Positions 6,994-15,718 of a stretch of DNA of 64,000 nt are shown in pieces; position 1 is the first letter of the stretch; every line of letters begins with the position of its first letter. Under the pieces are notes generated by a model. It made no database searches, was not told where the DNA came from, and was given only the letters and a program-made list of their open reading frames with translations. The position numbers and the translations under genes were made by a program. Source of the stretch: a virus; IMG/VR virus record IMGVR_UViG_3300037826_000058, positions 1 through 64,000 of that record; one strand, written 5' to 3'.

Positions 6994-8381
6994 TGCTAGA
7001 AGAGAGCACTGTCAACAAGCTGAACAAGGCTGCCACCATCATAGAGGCGGCTTGCTACGACGCTGGGGTTCCGATCATCATAGACAGTAACGGTATCTCG
7101 GCACTTGGCAACCAGTGTCGGTTCTATGCACGACCCGCAAGGTCGTCGCGTGATTTAGGCGAGCTGAAGAAAAGGTTAAAGCTAAACAGTATACATTATG
7201 GTAAAGATGCGTTTAGGAACCTCTCTACGCTTAGAAAAAGTGCAGCTGACCCCATCAGGGCCGGTTTAATGCTACCCAGGGCTGCAGGATTTACCATAGA
7301 TATATCGCAGGGTATGGTAGTTTTTGACTTCTCTCTATCTGACCTGGTAGGCAGTGATGTATTTGCTTACCTGGACATCAGTGATTTACCATATCCGGAA
7401 AAAAACGCTATTCCCATGGGGGTAACCCTTGAGGGGGAGACAGTCGTCTTCGACCCCACACATCCCAACCACTGCCACGCCCTGATTGCAGGTATTACTG
7501 GTTCTGGAAAGACAGTGCTCTCAAATACAATCATCGCTGGTTTGGTGCGAGCCTACACACCCGATGAGTTAAAGATGTTTATGTCATCTGGAAAACCAGA
7601 AGATGTTAGAATATGGGACGGACTCCCACACCTCCTAGCTCCTCCTACATACGAACCCCACAAAGCGTTCTCTATGCTGAAATGGGTAGAAGAGGAGCGA
7701 CGCCAACGAGCTGAAAAGGTAAACGGGGATAAGGATGGTCTGCCCCTAATCGTAGTATATATCGGTGAGGTTAGCGTGTTAACCGACCTCAACCCCACCA
7801 AGTTCGGAGACTTGTTAGAAAACTTGACCCGCCTTGGTCGTAGCGATAGAATCATGCTAATCTGTGCAACGCAAAGACCACGTGGTGACCAGATTGGCAA
7901 CATTGTCGCTAAATCGCAAATACCACTGGTCATCTGTGGCAAGGTACAGAACCCGCAAGATTCTTACCTGGCCTTGGGTAAGGGCAGTGGGGGGGCCGAA
8001 ACCCTTCCTGGGCGTGGTTCGTTTATCACAAATAACTTAGTGAAGTTTCAAGCCGCTTTCACCTGTGACGATAACAAACCCGACCGTGCCGAACAAATCA
8101 TAAACGGGTACGCCAGAAAATGGGATGCCGAATACGTAGAGTTACCAGACGACGACATCGAGGCTACTGGTACTGCACGCGACAGCGAAGTGCATGAGGT
8201 TATAGCATGGTTCAAGCAAGACACTATAGAAGAAACGTCTATATCCCATATCATGAGAAATATGAACTGGGGATACCCTAGAGCGTCAAGGGTATATGAA
8301 GCATTAGAGGATATGAACGTTGTCAGCGAAGAAAGAAACGACAACCGAAGAGCACCAGTGTTTTTGGAGAAAATAGAATGA
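6993..8381 (+). CDS. FtsK/SpoIIIE-like DNA translocase ATPase
   Basis: 462 residues. Walker A GITGSGKT at 167-174 and the sensor segment ICATQRPRGD (about 290-299) are FtsK-type. The Walker B strand is LIVVYIGEV (252-260), with Gly where FtsK proteins carry Asp, while the catalytic Glu is kept. A C-terminal winged helix (from about 405: HEVIAWFKQD...) resembles a DNA-binding gamma-type domain. A possible role is moving DNA or sorting the genome. The TAATG junction couples it to the preceding gene. A second FtsK-like protein is at 34663. Confidence 0.8.
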   Translation: MLEESTVNKLNKAATIIEAACYDAGVPIIIDSNGISALGNQCRFYARPARSSRDLGELKKRLKLNSIHYGKDAFRNLSTLRKSAADPIRAGLMLPRAAGFTIDISQGMVVFDFSLSDLVGSDVFAYLDISDLPYPEKNAIPMGVTLEGETVVFDPTHPNHCHALIAGITGSGKTVLSNTIIAGLVRAYTPDELKMFMSSGKPEDVRIWDGLPHLLAPPTYEPHKAFSMLKWVEEERRQRAEKVNGDKDGLPLIVVYIGEVSVLTDLNPTKFGDLLENLTRLGRSDRIMLICATQRPRGDQIGNIVAKSQIPLVICGKVQNPQDSYLALGKGSGGAETLPGRGSFITNNLVKFQAAFTCDDNKPDRAEQIINGYARKWDAEYVELPDDDIEATGTARDSEVHEVIAWFKQDTIEETSISHIMRNMNWGYPRASRVYEALEDMNVVSEERNDNRRAPVFLEKIE

Positions 8382-8539
8382 TCCCTTGGATAGTGGCAAC
8401 CTTGGCGGTGGGTATCTTGGTTGGGTTTGTAGCTGGTACTTTTTTTGGATGGAAGGTTTGGGGGGCAAGGGAAAAGCCCGCATCGGTATCCACTCAACAA
8501 AGCACACAGCCTAAACGCAACGTAAGAATACCAGCCTGA
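8378..8539 (+). CDS. Small single-pass membrane protein, 53 residues
   Basis: ATG at 8378 overlaps the TGA of the FtsK-like gene (ATGA) and the gene's own TGA overlaps the next ATG (TGATG), so it sits in the operon without a spare base. One N-terminal transmembrane helix (IVATLAVGILVGFVAGTFFG) is followed by a short polar basic tail. Function unknown. The perfect junctions on both sides are the main evidence that it is translated. Confidence 0.7.
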   Translation: MIPWIVATLAVGILVGFVAGTFFGWKVWGAREKPASVSTQQSTQPKRNVRIPA

Positions 8540-9084
8540 TGGAACAAGAACGAATTGTGTGGCGACGTTGCTTCATCGCGGTATTGCGAGATATAAGGCA
8601 CTCACTCTTGTTTGTCATCACTACGACGATCTTTACAACAATGATGACGATTAAAGTGTTCTCGCCTTACTTACAATATGCAACTATCACCCCCATCACA
8701 ATAGCGTTTTTAATGGCGTTTTATACGATACCCGTGATTGCAATTATCATTTTTGGGTTTGACCTTAGAGACGCGACAGATGAAAAATACGAAATCACAG
8801 AGGATGGTAAAATCAGTATCCTTTACAGAAAGTGGGCTACATTCTATAGCCCTCGCTCTGGTGATGTGAGCAGAGTTGATACTGGATACATCATCCAAGA
8901 CGGGCTGTTGGCAAATCTTTTCAACTATGGAGACGTTTTCTTGCAAGTGGGTTGGAGCAAGACACCGTTCAAAATCACCGAGGTTAATAACCCACAAAAA
9001 GTATTGAGAACTATACTAGAAAGAGCTAAGGCCCCATCCGCAGAGGAAGGGGAGAGCGCTCTAGGGAATATAATGTATGGGTAA
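8539..9084 (+). CDS. Membrane protein with bacterial PH-like domain
   Basis: 181 residues. Two transmembrane helices (about 20-45 and 55-75) are followed by a soluble beta-rich part beginning KYEITEDGKISILYRKWATF. This fits the layout of bacterial PH (DUF304-type) proteins: two helices, then a strand-rich domain starting with Y-x-I-T. Such domains are adaptors in membrane complexes. It stands in a run of four membrane proteins. Confidence 0.6.
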   Translation: MEQERIVWRRCFIAVLRDIRHSLLFVITTTIFTTMMTIKVFSPYLQYATITPITIAFLMAFYTIPVIAIIIFGFDLRDATDEKYEITEDGKISILYRKWATFYSPRSGDVSRVDTGYIIQDGLLANLFNYGDVFLQVGWSKTPFKITEVNNPQKVLRTILERAKAPSAEEGESALGNIMYG

Positions 9085-9775
9085 GAATGGTGGTGGGCTT
9101 TTTATCTTCTTATTATTAGCAGCTATCATTGTAGCTGTAGCATGGGGAATCGTGCGCGGGATTGGTACGATGGCACACGCTAGAGCCGATATGTACAGAG
9201 AGCAAAAATCCGTCGAGATAGAATCGGATGAGTTCGATCTTTCTGTCAGAAAAGAAAAGTGGGACGCCATCCAAGACGAGTGGCAAACCTCTATGGAAAA
9301 CTTTGTCAACTCTGTTGCATGGACAGTTAAATGGGGATTCAAGGTGGTTGCTACCGCGACAATCATTACCCTTTCACTTACCGTCGTGGTGTTGGGGATA
9401 GGGTTTTCATACAATTTCTTCCAAAGGAAAACCATGGAAGCACATCAGGTATTACCAGATCGAGCTATCCTGTTTCCAGGGCACAACATCTACGACGCAA
9501 GACTGGGTACGTCTAACGACTACACTCAGCCGGTAAGCATGCCACCAGAAGACAGAGCTAGGTCTCTGGCCGACTACCGATCAACGGTAATGAATGGATA
9601 CTCAGAGATTGTCACAGCGGCCCTAACACGCATTCAAACAAGAGGGTTTGCTACGGTGGGTGAACAACACCTCCTGGAAAAACTGGGTATAAAAGAGAAG
9701 GAGGTTCTAGACGGGCAATGGAAGGAAATATCAGAGTCGGAAGCCAGAAAGAAGCTGATTAACATGGGAGACTAG
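9077..9775 (+). CDS. Membrane protein, unknown function
   Basis: 232 residues; not recognised. Transmembrane segments at about 8-28 and 85-110 flank a charged helical linker. The C-terminal 110 residues are soluble and helical. It overlaps the PH-like gene by 8 bp and ends 2 bp before the next gene, so it probably works in the same membrane assembly. Confidence 0.65.
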   Translation: MGKNGGGLFIFLLLAAIIVAVAWGIVRGIGTMAHARADMYREQKSVEIESDEFDLSVRKEKWDAIQDEWQTSMENFVNSVAWTVKWGFKVVATATIITLSLTVVVLGIGFSYNFFQRKTMEAHQVLPDRAILFPGHNIYDARLGTSNDYTQPVSMPPEDRARSLADYRSTVMNGYSEIVTAALTRIQTRGFATVGEQHLLEKLGIKEKEVLDGQWKEISESEARKKLINMGD

Positions 9776-9777
9776 AG

Positions 9778-10653
9778 ATGGAAAAAACTATTGATAAGCT
9801 ACGCGCCCTCTCTCGTACATCAGAGAGCACCATGGCAACCCTGGAAACTGTACTAGTTAGCATCGTGGGGCGGTTGGCATGCTGGTTGGCCCCTATCCCA
9901 TCAGCCTTGCTCGTAAGCCGAGCAAGCAAAGAGATATTCTCATTATCTCTTGTCGAAGGGTTAATCATCGCTGTTGTGATTGAGATGGTGGGCCTGGTTA
10001 CATCTAATCTTTGGCTCACATTCAAGGAATGGAATACCACCAAACTAAAGTCAGAGGCTGGTGCTAACGAAAATCTAGCGCTGGGTTTAATGATGGGGTA
10101 CTTTGTAATATCATTCTTGCTTTTGTTAGGAATGGAATTACCAACAGTAATCAATGAAGGAAAAGTCCAGAACCTCATCGCCCTTTCGTTTCCAGGCTTA
10201 AGCGCCATTGGCGTCATATCGCTCAACCAGCGTGTTACTCATTTCCACCGCGTGAATGAAGCGGAAAGAGAGGCCGAGGAAAGAGCCAGAAGGCGGAAAG
10301 AGAGAAGTGAATCAAGGGAGATGAAAAAAGCGCAAAGGAAAGCCGAAGAAGCCGAAAGGAAGGCTAAGGAAGCTGAAGAGAAAGCCAAGGAAGCACAAAG
10401 GAAAATAGAGAAAGCCGAGAGGAAGGTTGAGGACGCGCAAAGGAAAAAACAGGAAGTTAGAAAGGCACTAATGGAAACGCTAGGAACTGAGAAGGAAACA
10501 CTAGGATACTATATGGAAAACCCTAGCGCACCCCAAAGCCAAGCAGCGGAAAGCATAGGAGTAACACCACGCACAATCAGGAATCACCTACAAATCTTGG
10601 AGGAATCTAAGATAATCAAGAAAAACGGGGACGGTATAGAAATCTTGATCTAA
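9778..10653 (+). CDS. Membrane-anchored coiled-coil protein with C-terminal winged HTH
   Basis: 291 residues in three parts: four hydrophobic segments (about 25-145); a long charged coiled coil (about 160-235) built of repeated K-A-E-E-A units; and a C-terminal HTH (about 255-291) with AESIGVTPRTIRNHLQILEE, an ArsR/MarR-like recognition helix. A DNA-binding domain on a membrane-rooted stalk could tether phage DNA or a promoter to the cell membrane. I know of no family with this exact layout. It is the last gene of the operon, followed by a terminator. Confidence 0.7.
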   Translation: MEKTIDKLRALSRTSESTMATLETVLVSIVGRLACWLAPIPSALLVSRASKEIFSLSLVEGLIIAVVIEMVGLVTSNLWLTFKEWNTTKLKSEAGANENLALGLMMGYFVISFLLLLGMELPTVINEGKVQNLIALSFPGLSAIGVISLNQRVTHFHRVNEAEREAEERARRRKERSESREMKKAQRKAEEAERKAKEAEEKAKEAQRKIEKAERKVEDAQRKKQEVRKALMETLGTEKETLGYYMENPSAPQSQAAESIGVTPRTIRNHLQILEESKIIKKNGDGIEILI

Positions 10654-10657
10654 ACAA

Positions 10658-10686
10658 AAAGCCCTGGGTAACAATCCCAGGGCTTT
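10658..10686. terminator. Bidirectional intrinsic terminator
   Basis: AAAGCCCTGGG-TAACAAT-CCCAGGGCTTT: 11-bp perfect stem with A and T runs on both sides, between convergent genes ending at 10653 (+) and 10705 (-). Confidence 0.9.
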
Positions 10687-10697
10687 CGCTTTTCTAG

Positions 10698-10714
10698 TGT
10701 AACATCATGTTACA
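10698..10714. promoter_or_regulatory. Palindrome TGTAACATCATGTTACA (copy 1 of 7)
   Basis: Perfect 8-bp arms around C. The minus-strand stop codon of the exonuclease gene (TGA, 10705-10707) lies in its centre. It is the only copy not placed before a start codon. Confidence 0.75.
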
Positions 10715-11430
10715 GCAGGATAGTGCTCCATCCAATCGTAGAACTCTTCTCGCTTGAATGGATTATCCATCCAGCTCGTATCTGGAAGCGGTAGCCCATA
10801 CGCTTCCTCGACAGGCAAAAAGCGCTTGCTGGGCTGCCATACCGAACTTTTCCCCGACCGAGTAATCCATTCCACAGCTCCACGCTCATTCATCTTTTCC
10901 CAAGCACGGGCTGTCAGCAATGCGTCGTGTTTAACATACTCAATGACTTCCAGTTGCTCCTCGAAACCCAGCGACCATTTCTCTACAGCCTCTAGCCCGT
11001 CCATTGTCTTAACCCCTAAGTCGTTGACCTCCGCATAAGACCCAAGGCCAATCATAAAACCTTTCTCACAAAGCATGTGGAAAGCGGGGTCATAACTTCC
11101 CCAGGCTATGGTTTCGACGCGCTCTTTGTAACGAGCGCTGGCATTACCCGCTAAGACAGGAAAATCGAACCCCATCCCGTTCCAAGATACAATTTGGTAT
11201 CCCTGCTTGTAATGTTCCCAAAGCCAGCAGACAACACGATTTATGTGTAACTCCTTCATTACCTCAAATCCTACCCCCTGAACAAAATCCCCATAGAAGG
11301 AGGATTTGAGGGTATGTTGTTCTCCACTAATGTAGTAGCCTACACACGTAATATCTAACTTCCCGATGCTTGCCCTGTCATCGGGGGCTTTCTGCGAGGT
11401 TTCGATGTCAAACGCGACGTACTTTTCCAT
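10705..11430 (-). CDS. DEDDy-type 3'-5' exonuclease
   Basis: 241 residues. DIE at 8-10 (Exo I), SWNGMGFD with N84 and D89 (Exo II), and YVKHD at 165-169 (Exo III, Y-x3-D) are the catalytic signature of the DnaQ-like DEDDy group, as in proofreading domains. No polymerase domain follows, so it is stand-alone. It probably trims 3' ends in replication or recombination. It overlaps the upstream HTH gene by 23 bp. Its stop codon is embedded in the recurring 17-bp palindrome. Confidence 0.85.
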   Translation of the reverse strand: MEKYVAFDIETSQKAPDDRASIGKLDITCVGYYISGEQHTLKSSFYGDFVQGVGFEVMKELHINRVVCWLWEHYKQGYQIVSWNGMGFDFPVLAGNASARYKERVETIAWGSYDPAFHMLCEKGFMIGLGSYAEVNDLGVKTMDGLEAVEKWSLGFEEQLEVIEYVKHDALLTARAWEKMNERGAVEWITRSGKSSVWQPSKRFLPVEEAYGLPLPDTSWMDNPFKREEFYDWMEHYPAVT

Positions 11431-11851
11431 TATAATACCTTACCTTATACCGACTGAAAAAATGTGGCCCTAGACCGCGAGCCACAATACCATCTACTTC
11501 TACCATACCCACCCCCTCACAAGGGGCTGGTAGAGCCAAGCTGCGTATTCTGCCACACACTTCTTGATACTGACATCTCCCACAGGGCTTAGGGGGTACT
11601 GCGGGGTGCAGCACCAGTGTGTTTATCCACACCCCCCAGTATTCCCCAGCCTTGTATGGAGATGTACCGAAAAGGTCAGCAATATCATATATCATATCGC
11701 GACCGGGGGTTCCGGTTAAAGACAGTGACTTGGCACTGTCTACCCAACGCCATACCGTCCTGGGTTCAACCCCCAGCCTGCTTCCTACTTCCTCAATACC
11801 CCATCCTCGCTTTTCCATCTCGACTTGAAGGTCAAATCCCTTCCCAGTCAT
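11408..11851 (-). CDS. HTH protein with cysteine cluster
   Basis: 147 residues. The N-terminal 40 residues contain WGIEEVGSRLGVEPRTVWRW, a clear helix-turn-helix. The middle contains CGRCQYQEVC followed by a further Cys, a possible metal site. The C-terminus is basic. It may be a phage transcription regulator; the target is unknown. It overlaps its neighbours by about 20 bp on both sides. Confidence 0.65.
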   Translation of the reverse strand: MTGKGFDLQVEMEKRGWGIEEVGSRLGVEPRTVWRWVDSAKSLSLTGTPGRDMIYDIADLFGTSPYKAGEYWGVWINTLVLHPAVPPKPCGRCQYQEVCGRIRSLALPAPCEGVGMVEVDGIVARGLGPHFFSRYKVRYYNGKVRRV

Positions 11852-12233
11852 CGATTAAATCCCCCATCAGGCGCTCTAGTCTGTAATCAGCAAGGTCTTT
11901 CTCAACCCCAGATGACGTGAAGTATTCCATCAAGGCATTATAACTATTGCTAATATGGTGCGTCAATACCATAGATAGTAGATTCACATACTCTTCCACC
12001 ATCTCTTTAGGCACATCTTCCTCTCGCCCCGATAGCTGAAGAGTTATCCTAACTAGGGCATCTGACAGACCTGCGCCTAAATATGCGCACATTTCATCTA
12101 CGTTTTGGGATTTGCTTACCAGAACCAAGCACTGCTTCCCCCCACGCAGATAATAAGCACTAGCCACTTCACCCTTCTTAACATTCGTCAAATCCATCCC
12201 CAACCTAAACATAGTATTGGCGCTTTTATTCAT
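11832..12233 (-). CDS. Hypothetical protein
   Basis: 133 residues; not recognised. An alpha/beta N-terminus (FRLGMDLTNVKKGEVASAYY) leads into a helical C-terminal half. No cysteines or charged motifs suggest an enzyme. It overlaps the next upstream gene by 1 bp and the HTH gene by 20 bp. Confidence 0.6.
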   Translation of the reverse strand: MNKSANTMFRLGMDLTNVKKGEVASAYYLRGGKQCLVLVSKSQNVDEMCAYLGAGLSDALVRITLQLSGREEDVPKEMVEEYVNLLSMVLTHHISNSYNALMEYFTSSGVEKDLADYRLERLMGDLIDDWEGI

Positions 12234-12475
12234 CAGAACACCCTTGCTTGAGAAGCATCTACCTTAACGCGCACCCCACAGACGTTAAGCAAATTAACAA
12301 CAGCTACTTGGGGGTTGTTGCCATAACCTTTATACTGCTTCCCATCGATTTTTGTTTCAGCACACCACCCCTCACTATCTCGATAAACCTCAATTTCTTG
12401 GATGGGCACCAGCCCCTCAGACAGCGCAGCTTCTTCTACGCTGTCAAACCCGCCAGTGACAAACTGCACTTTCAT
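12233..12475 (-). CDS. Hypothetical protein, 80 residues
   Basis: The open frame continues upstream, but ATG 12475 is preceded by GGAGGATAGG and sits 1 bp after the dCTP deaminase stop, so this start is preferred. The sequence (IQEIEVYRDSEGWCAETKI) suggests a small beta-rich fold of the DUF1902 or antitoxin-like type; no partner toxin is visible. It is placed in the dcd transcription unit. Confidence 0.6.
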   Translation of the reverse strand: MKVQFVTGGFDSVEEAALSEGLVPIQEIEVYRDSEGWCAETKIDGKQYKGYGNNPQVAVVNLLNVCGVRVKVDASQARVF

Positions 12476-12476
12476 C

Positions 12477-13031
12477 CTATCCTCCTGTAAACGGCAAAAC
12501 AATACCCTTTTGATGCTGATACCGTCCCTTGCGATCAGCATACGATACATCGCAAATCTCATCAGCACTAAGGAAAACGAGCTGCGCAATTCCCTCACCA
12601 GCATAAACCTTAGCCGGAAGGGGTGTTGTGTTGCTAATTTCAATGGTGATGTAGCCCTTCCACTCCGGCTCTAAGGGGGTCACGTTCACTACAATACCGC
12701 ACCGCGCATACGTGCTTTTCCCCAAGCATATCACCATGATGTCTCTGGGTACTTCAACCCACTCTAATGACCTTGCTAAAGCAAAAGAGTTGGGGGGAAT
12801 AATGCAATACCCTGCTGAGTTAAGGGATACAAAGGATGCATCTGGAAACCGCTTGGGGTCTACACACTTCCACGGTACTCCAGCGCAAACCCTAAATTCG
12901 TTGGCTACTCGGATGTCGTAACCGTAAGAAGAAAGACCATAGGATATTGCTCCACCCTCGCTAACTTGATGGTCAACAAAGGGGGTAATCATCCCCTCTC
13001 TTAATTTAATCTGCTTGTCACTCAGTGGCAT
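12477..13031 (-). CDS. dcd: dCTP deaminase / dUTPase family enzyme
   Basis: 184 residues, the usual Dcd length. [28 protein letters not shown] (with the catalytic Glu in ITIE) and [10 protein letters not shown] are the trimeric dCTP deaminase/dUTPase motifs. The N-terminal SYGYDIRV is also Dcd-specific. It converts dCTP to dUTP (or to dUMP if bifunctional), feeding dTMP synthesis for phage DNA. With the class II RNR at 40.9 kb it forms the nucleotide-supply set. Confidence 0.9.
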   Translation of the reverse strand: MPLSDKQIKLREGMITPFVDHQVSEGGAISYGLSSYGYDIRVANEFRVCAGVPWKCVDPKRFPDASFVSLNSAGYCIIPPNSFALARSLEWVEVPRDIMVICLGKSTYARCGIVVNVTPLEPEWKGYITIEISNTTPLPAKVYAGEGIAQLVFLSADEICDVSYADRKGRYQHQKGIVLPFTGG

Positions 13032-13278
13032 CAGACCTCCATATCACTTTGTATCCGCTACCCAGATTGTTTATCACAGTGTTCATGCTCTCCGACGTGG
13101 GTTGTACAACAAATTGTATCTCATCACCCGCATCAGTTGCAATCAGAGCAACTATATCAGAGGAATTTGACGTTGCTACAGTCAACCCCTCTCCAATATT
13201 CCTGGTGTTTAACTGTACCTTCTCACCACTGATAAAACGTATGTTCACACGCGTGCTCGCCGGCCTAAACAACATCAA
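13018..13278 (-). CDS. Hypothetical protein, 86 residues
   Basis: Predominantly beta, with no recognisable family. It overlaps dcd by 14 bp and the zinc-rich gene by 4 bp (ATGA-type), so it is translated with them. Confidence 0.6.
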   Translation of the reverse strand: MMLFRPASTRVNIRFISGEKVQLNTRNIGEGLTVATSNSSDIVALIATDAGDEIQFVVQPTSESMNTVINNLGSGYKVIWRSDATE

Positions 13279-13841
13279 ACCATCCTCCTTTCAGTGGAAA
13301 CCTTGCAACGAGGGCAATAATAATACTCTTCTTCTACTACCTCCTTCTCCGTATACCTATAGACAAGGTGCTTTTCCATCGACCTCATGCAACGGTCACA
13401 AATTACGTTTGTACCATGCCTAAGCGGTGCTAGCCATGCATTTTTTCCGAATTTCTCTAGTTGATAACAACTACACCCCAGATCAACAATAGGAGCACAA
13501 TCACCTTCATTGTTACCCCAATTCCATTCACACTCTGGACACGGGGTCTGTCCTTCGGTAAAACCAAGATATTCTTGTTCACCAAACTCATGTCCACAAC
13601 GTGGGCACTCGCCCAGGCAAGCATCACATAGCTCCTCAACTTGCATAGGCCAGTATCCCGCACCATGTGGAGCACCATTCTCCGTATAAACCACAACACC
13701 AGTTGCTCCACACTCACGACAGTAATCGGGGTAATTAGCCTCATATTCTCTGAGGCGAGCAACCTGCCCGTCATAGGCAGTGTTACATGCTGTCGTGTGT
13801 CTGTCTCTATTCCTCACGATGGGACTCCCTTTCGCCTTCAT
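13275..13841 (-). CDS. Zinc-ribbon protein with multiple CxxC pairs
   Basis: 188 residues from ATG 13841 (AGAGGA upstream; the frame continues to 13919). CRECG, CDACLGECPRCG, CPEC, CDRC and CPRC give five or more metal-binding pairs, resembling the repeated treble clefs of DnaJ zinc domains or small DNA/RNA-binding phage proteins. No enzyme core is visible. It overlaps the membrane-protein gene by 35 bp. Confidence 0.6.
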   Translation of the reverse strand: MKAKGSPIVRNRDRHTTACNTAYDGQVARLREYEANYPDYCRECGATGVVVYTENGAPHGAGYWPMQVEELCDACLGECPRCGHEFGEQEYLGFTEGQTPCPECEWNWGNNEGDCAPIVDLGCSCYQLEKFGKNAWLAPLRHGTNVICDRCMRSMEKHLVYRYTEKEVVEEEYYYCPRCKVSTERRMV

Positions 13842-14088
13842 GGCGCATCCTCTCGAATTCAACTCCCTTAGCAAACCCCCATCCCCTAAACCGTGCCGTG
13901 GTGTTTTTGTATACGACATTCATAACCTGTGATACAGTGACTAAGAGAGCAACACCTATCACCATGTGAAGAATGTGAGAAAGATTAGGGGTTGCATCCC
14001 ATATGTTTCCGATGACGACCCCCACCAAATATCCCGCTATCACGGACATTACGCCCAGGTTTTCCTCTACATAAGCCTTGACAATCAC
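13807..14088 (-). CDS. Small membrane protein, GTG start
   Basis: 93 residues from GTG 14088, chosen because GGAGG lies 5 nt upstream and the codon overlaps the upstream stop (GTGA). Two hydrophobic helices (AGYLVGVVIGNIW and LHMVIGVALLVTVSQVM) are followed by a basic tail. Function unknown. Confidence 0.6.
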   Translation of the reverse strand: MIVKAYVEENLGVMSVIAGYLVGVVIGNIWDATPNLSHILHMVIGVALLVTVSQVMNVVYKNTTARFRGWGFAKGVEFERMRHEGERESHREE

Positions 14089-14441
14089 TTTAACCTCCAA
14101 ATAACAGATGATGCCCATCCATACAATATGACCCAGGGAATAATAATCCCAGAGCCATATGTATCCATTAATGCCCCAAGGGGCATTAACACAAGATATA
14201 ACAACGTTCCGCAAAGAATCAACCTTAGAACTATGCTAACACCCTCTTTTTCTTCAGGCTCTGGCTCGGTTTCCGGTTCTTCTTGGGAAAACAAGAAAAG
14301 GATTATCGTACCCATTACCCATGCAGACACAGCCAAGACTGTACCTGTCTTTGACCACGCCTTGTGGGCTACGAGTACGTAACCCCCAGCGATGCTCGCC
14401 ATAACAACCTTAAAAACCCATGGTGCCAACTTCTCACTCAC
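14085..14441 (-). CDS. Membrane protein, four predicted helices
   Basis: 118 residues. Hydrophobic segments fall at about 8-28, 34-50, 68-88 and 95-115, with an acidic loop (EEPETEPEPEEKEG) between the second and third. It is coupled to the downstream membrane gene by overlap. It could be holin-like or a superinfection factor; nothing proves either. Confidence 0.6.
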   Translation of the reverse strand: MSEKLAPWVFKVVMASIAGGYVLVAHKAWSKTGTVLAVSAWVMGTIILFLFSQEEPETEPEPEEKEGVSIVLRLILCGTLLYLVLMPLGALMDTYGSGIIIPWVILYGWASSVIWRLK

Positions 14442-14688
14442 CTAATACCGCCTCGATTATACGCCCCTTCCATTCATACCCCCCATCCTCAGCGTTGTCC
14501 AAGACATCTTGATAACACTTTGGGCATAACGGAATATCAATTCTCCTTGCGCAGGGTTCCCGCTCTACCTCGTAGGATACAAGGTAGTTGTGAGTGCACG
14601 GGAAACATATATCCGCCCCGCACTTTACGCACTCTTGACGCGACAGTGCGTTCATGCATGCATCACAAACACGTACTTTCTTTAACAT
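14434..14688 (-). CDS. Small zinc-finger protein
   Basis: 84 residues with CDAC, CVKCGADICFPC and CPKC, a RING or FYVE-like cross-brace spacing of cysteines. GAGGAGG precedes the ATG. It is the first gene after the promoter at 14708-14736. Confidence 0.65.
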   Translation of the reverse strand: MLKKVRVCDACMNALSRQECVKCGADICFPCTHNYLVSYEVEREPCARRIDIPLCPKCYQDVLDNAEDGGYEWKGRIIEAVLGE

Positions 14689-14707
14689 TTTTACCTCCTC
14701 ACTGACA

Positions 14708-14736
14708 ATTATACACTATCCAGCACCCACTGTCAA
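14708..14736 (-). promoter_or_regulatory. Sigma70-type promoter (minus)
   Basis: Minus strand TTGACA (14731-14736), 17-bp spacer, TATAAT (14708-14713). It drives the genes from 14688 downward. Confidence 0.8.
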
Positions 14737-14747
14737 GAAGAAAAACC

Positions 14748-15392
14748 TTAAAGTCTCTCAAACCTATCTGGAAGGTCTACTGGAATACCTTCCATGGTTC
14801 CTAACCACTCCCGTCTCGATTTGTTGTTCCGCCTCCTCTGTTCAAAATACCAATCAAAAAAGCCGGAACGATGGTACAACATATGCAGAATCCCTACCGC
14901 CGCCTTACCGAGGTCATTGTCGAACTCGATGAACTCATCAACACTCGTGTCCCAATAAACACGACCCAAGACATAGCACCACCGATAGCACACTACTCTG
15001 CCCACCAAATTCCTTTGTCTATCGGTAGACAGGTGTGAAATGTGTCTGTCACGAATAGGCAACCCGCCACAACGCTTGCGAAGACCATTGCAACACGTCA
15101 TGTTGCGTCTTCCGATGTCACTGTGAAACGGGCAAAGCAACCCGTCCTTCCAGGTTAAGTATAGAGGCCCCCAGTCCCCGTGAAACCAAGAATGCAACGT
15201 CGCTAGAGTGGGTACGCAACGCACTTCATGTTCGGGGACAATGATTTTATATTCGTAGCGGTTGCCCCCACCCCACTCTCCTTTTTCCTTGTATCTAGCC
15301 CTCATCTCATTGAACTGTTGCTTGGTCATCCTGAGACTACCAGGGCGCATCGTGATAACCCGCTCAGGGATGGTCTTCATGTATGATTCCAT
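14748..15392 (-). CDS. Hypothetical protein, 214 residues
   Basis: Not recognised. HSDIGRRNMTCCNGLRKRCGG is a Cys/His-rich centre that may bind metal. The C-terminus is rich in Trp, Arg and Phe. The start overlaps the upstream stop by one base. The rare aromatic-basic composition suggests nucleic-acid contact, but that is inference. Confidence 0.6.
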   Translation of the reverse strand: MESYMKTIPERVITMRPGSLRMTKQQFNEMRARYKEKGEWGGGNRYEYKIIVPEHEVRCVPTLATLHSWFHGDWGPLYLTWKDGLLCPFHSDIGRRNMTCCNGLRKRCGGLPIRDRHISHLSTDRQRNLVGRVVCYRWCYVLGRVYWDTSVDEFIEFDNDLGKAAVGILHMLYHRSGFFDWYFEQRRRNNKSRREWLGTMEGIPVDLPDRFERL

Positions 15393-15718
15393 TATGCCTT
15401 CTCCAAGTTCTTAACCTGCCACCAAGGGCCAAATGTAACACCCTCCGGCCATTCAACACACGCCATCAGCCGATGATTGCTTTCAAAGCGATACAGGATT
15501 TTTCCCGTAGGGTTTCCCTGTTCCTCGATAATCGCTTTGGCGTGCTGGCTCTCACAGTTACCAAGGTAAACCCTCACTCTGTCACCCGCCTTGAGGCGCA
15601 AGGATTCTATCTCTCTGTCTAGTTCTTCAATCATCACGTCAAGCACATCAATCGCCTCTTGACACGCCCTGGCGGTTTCCTCCATCTCCTCTTTCTCTCG
15701 AAGCCATGCGTCCATCAA
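15392..15718 (-). CDS. Coiled-coil protein with SH3-like C-terminus
   Basis: 108 residues. An acidic coiled coil (about 1-45) is followed by AGDRVRVYLG and a beta-rich tail, like small SH3/KOW-type domains. Unknown function. It overlaps the next gene by 4 bp. Confidence 0.6.
   Translation of the reverse strand: MMDAWLREKEEMEETARACQEAIDVLDVMIEELDREIESLRLKAGDRVRVYLGNCESQHAKAIIEEQGNPTGKILYRFESNHRLMACVEWPEGVTFGPWWQVKNLEKA

Noticed and set aside
12477-12643. Long version of the 80-residue gene downstream of dcd (start at 12643)
   Set aside because: It would lie inside dcd over 160 bp; ATG 12475 has a strong GGAGG and follows dcd directly.
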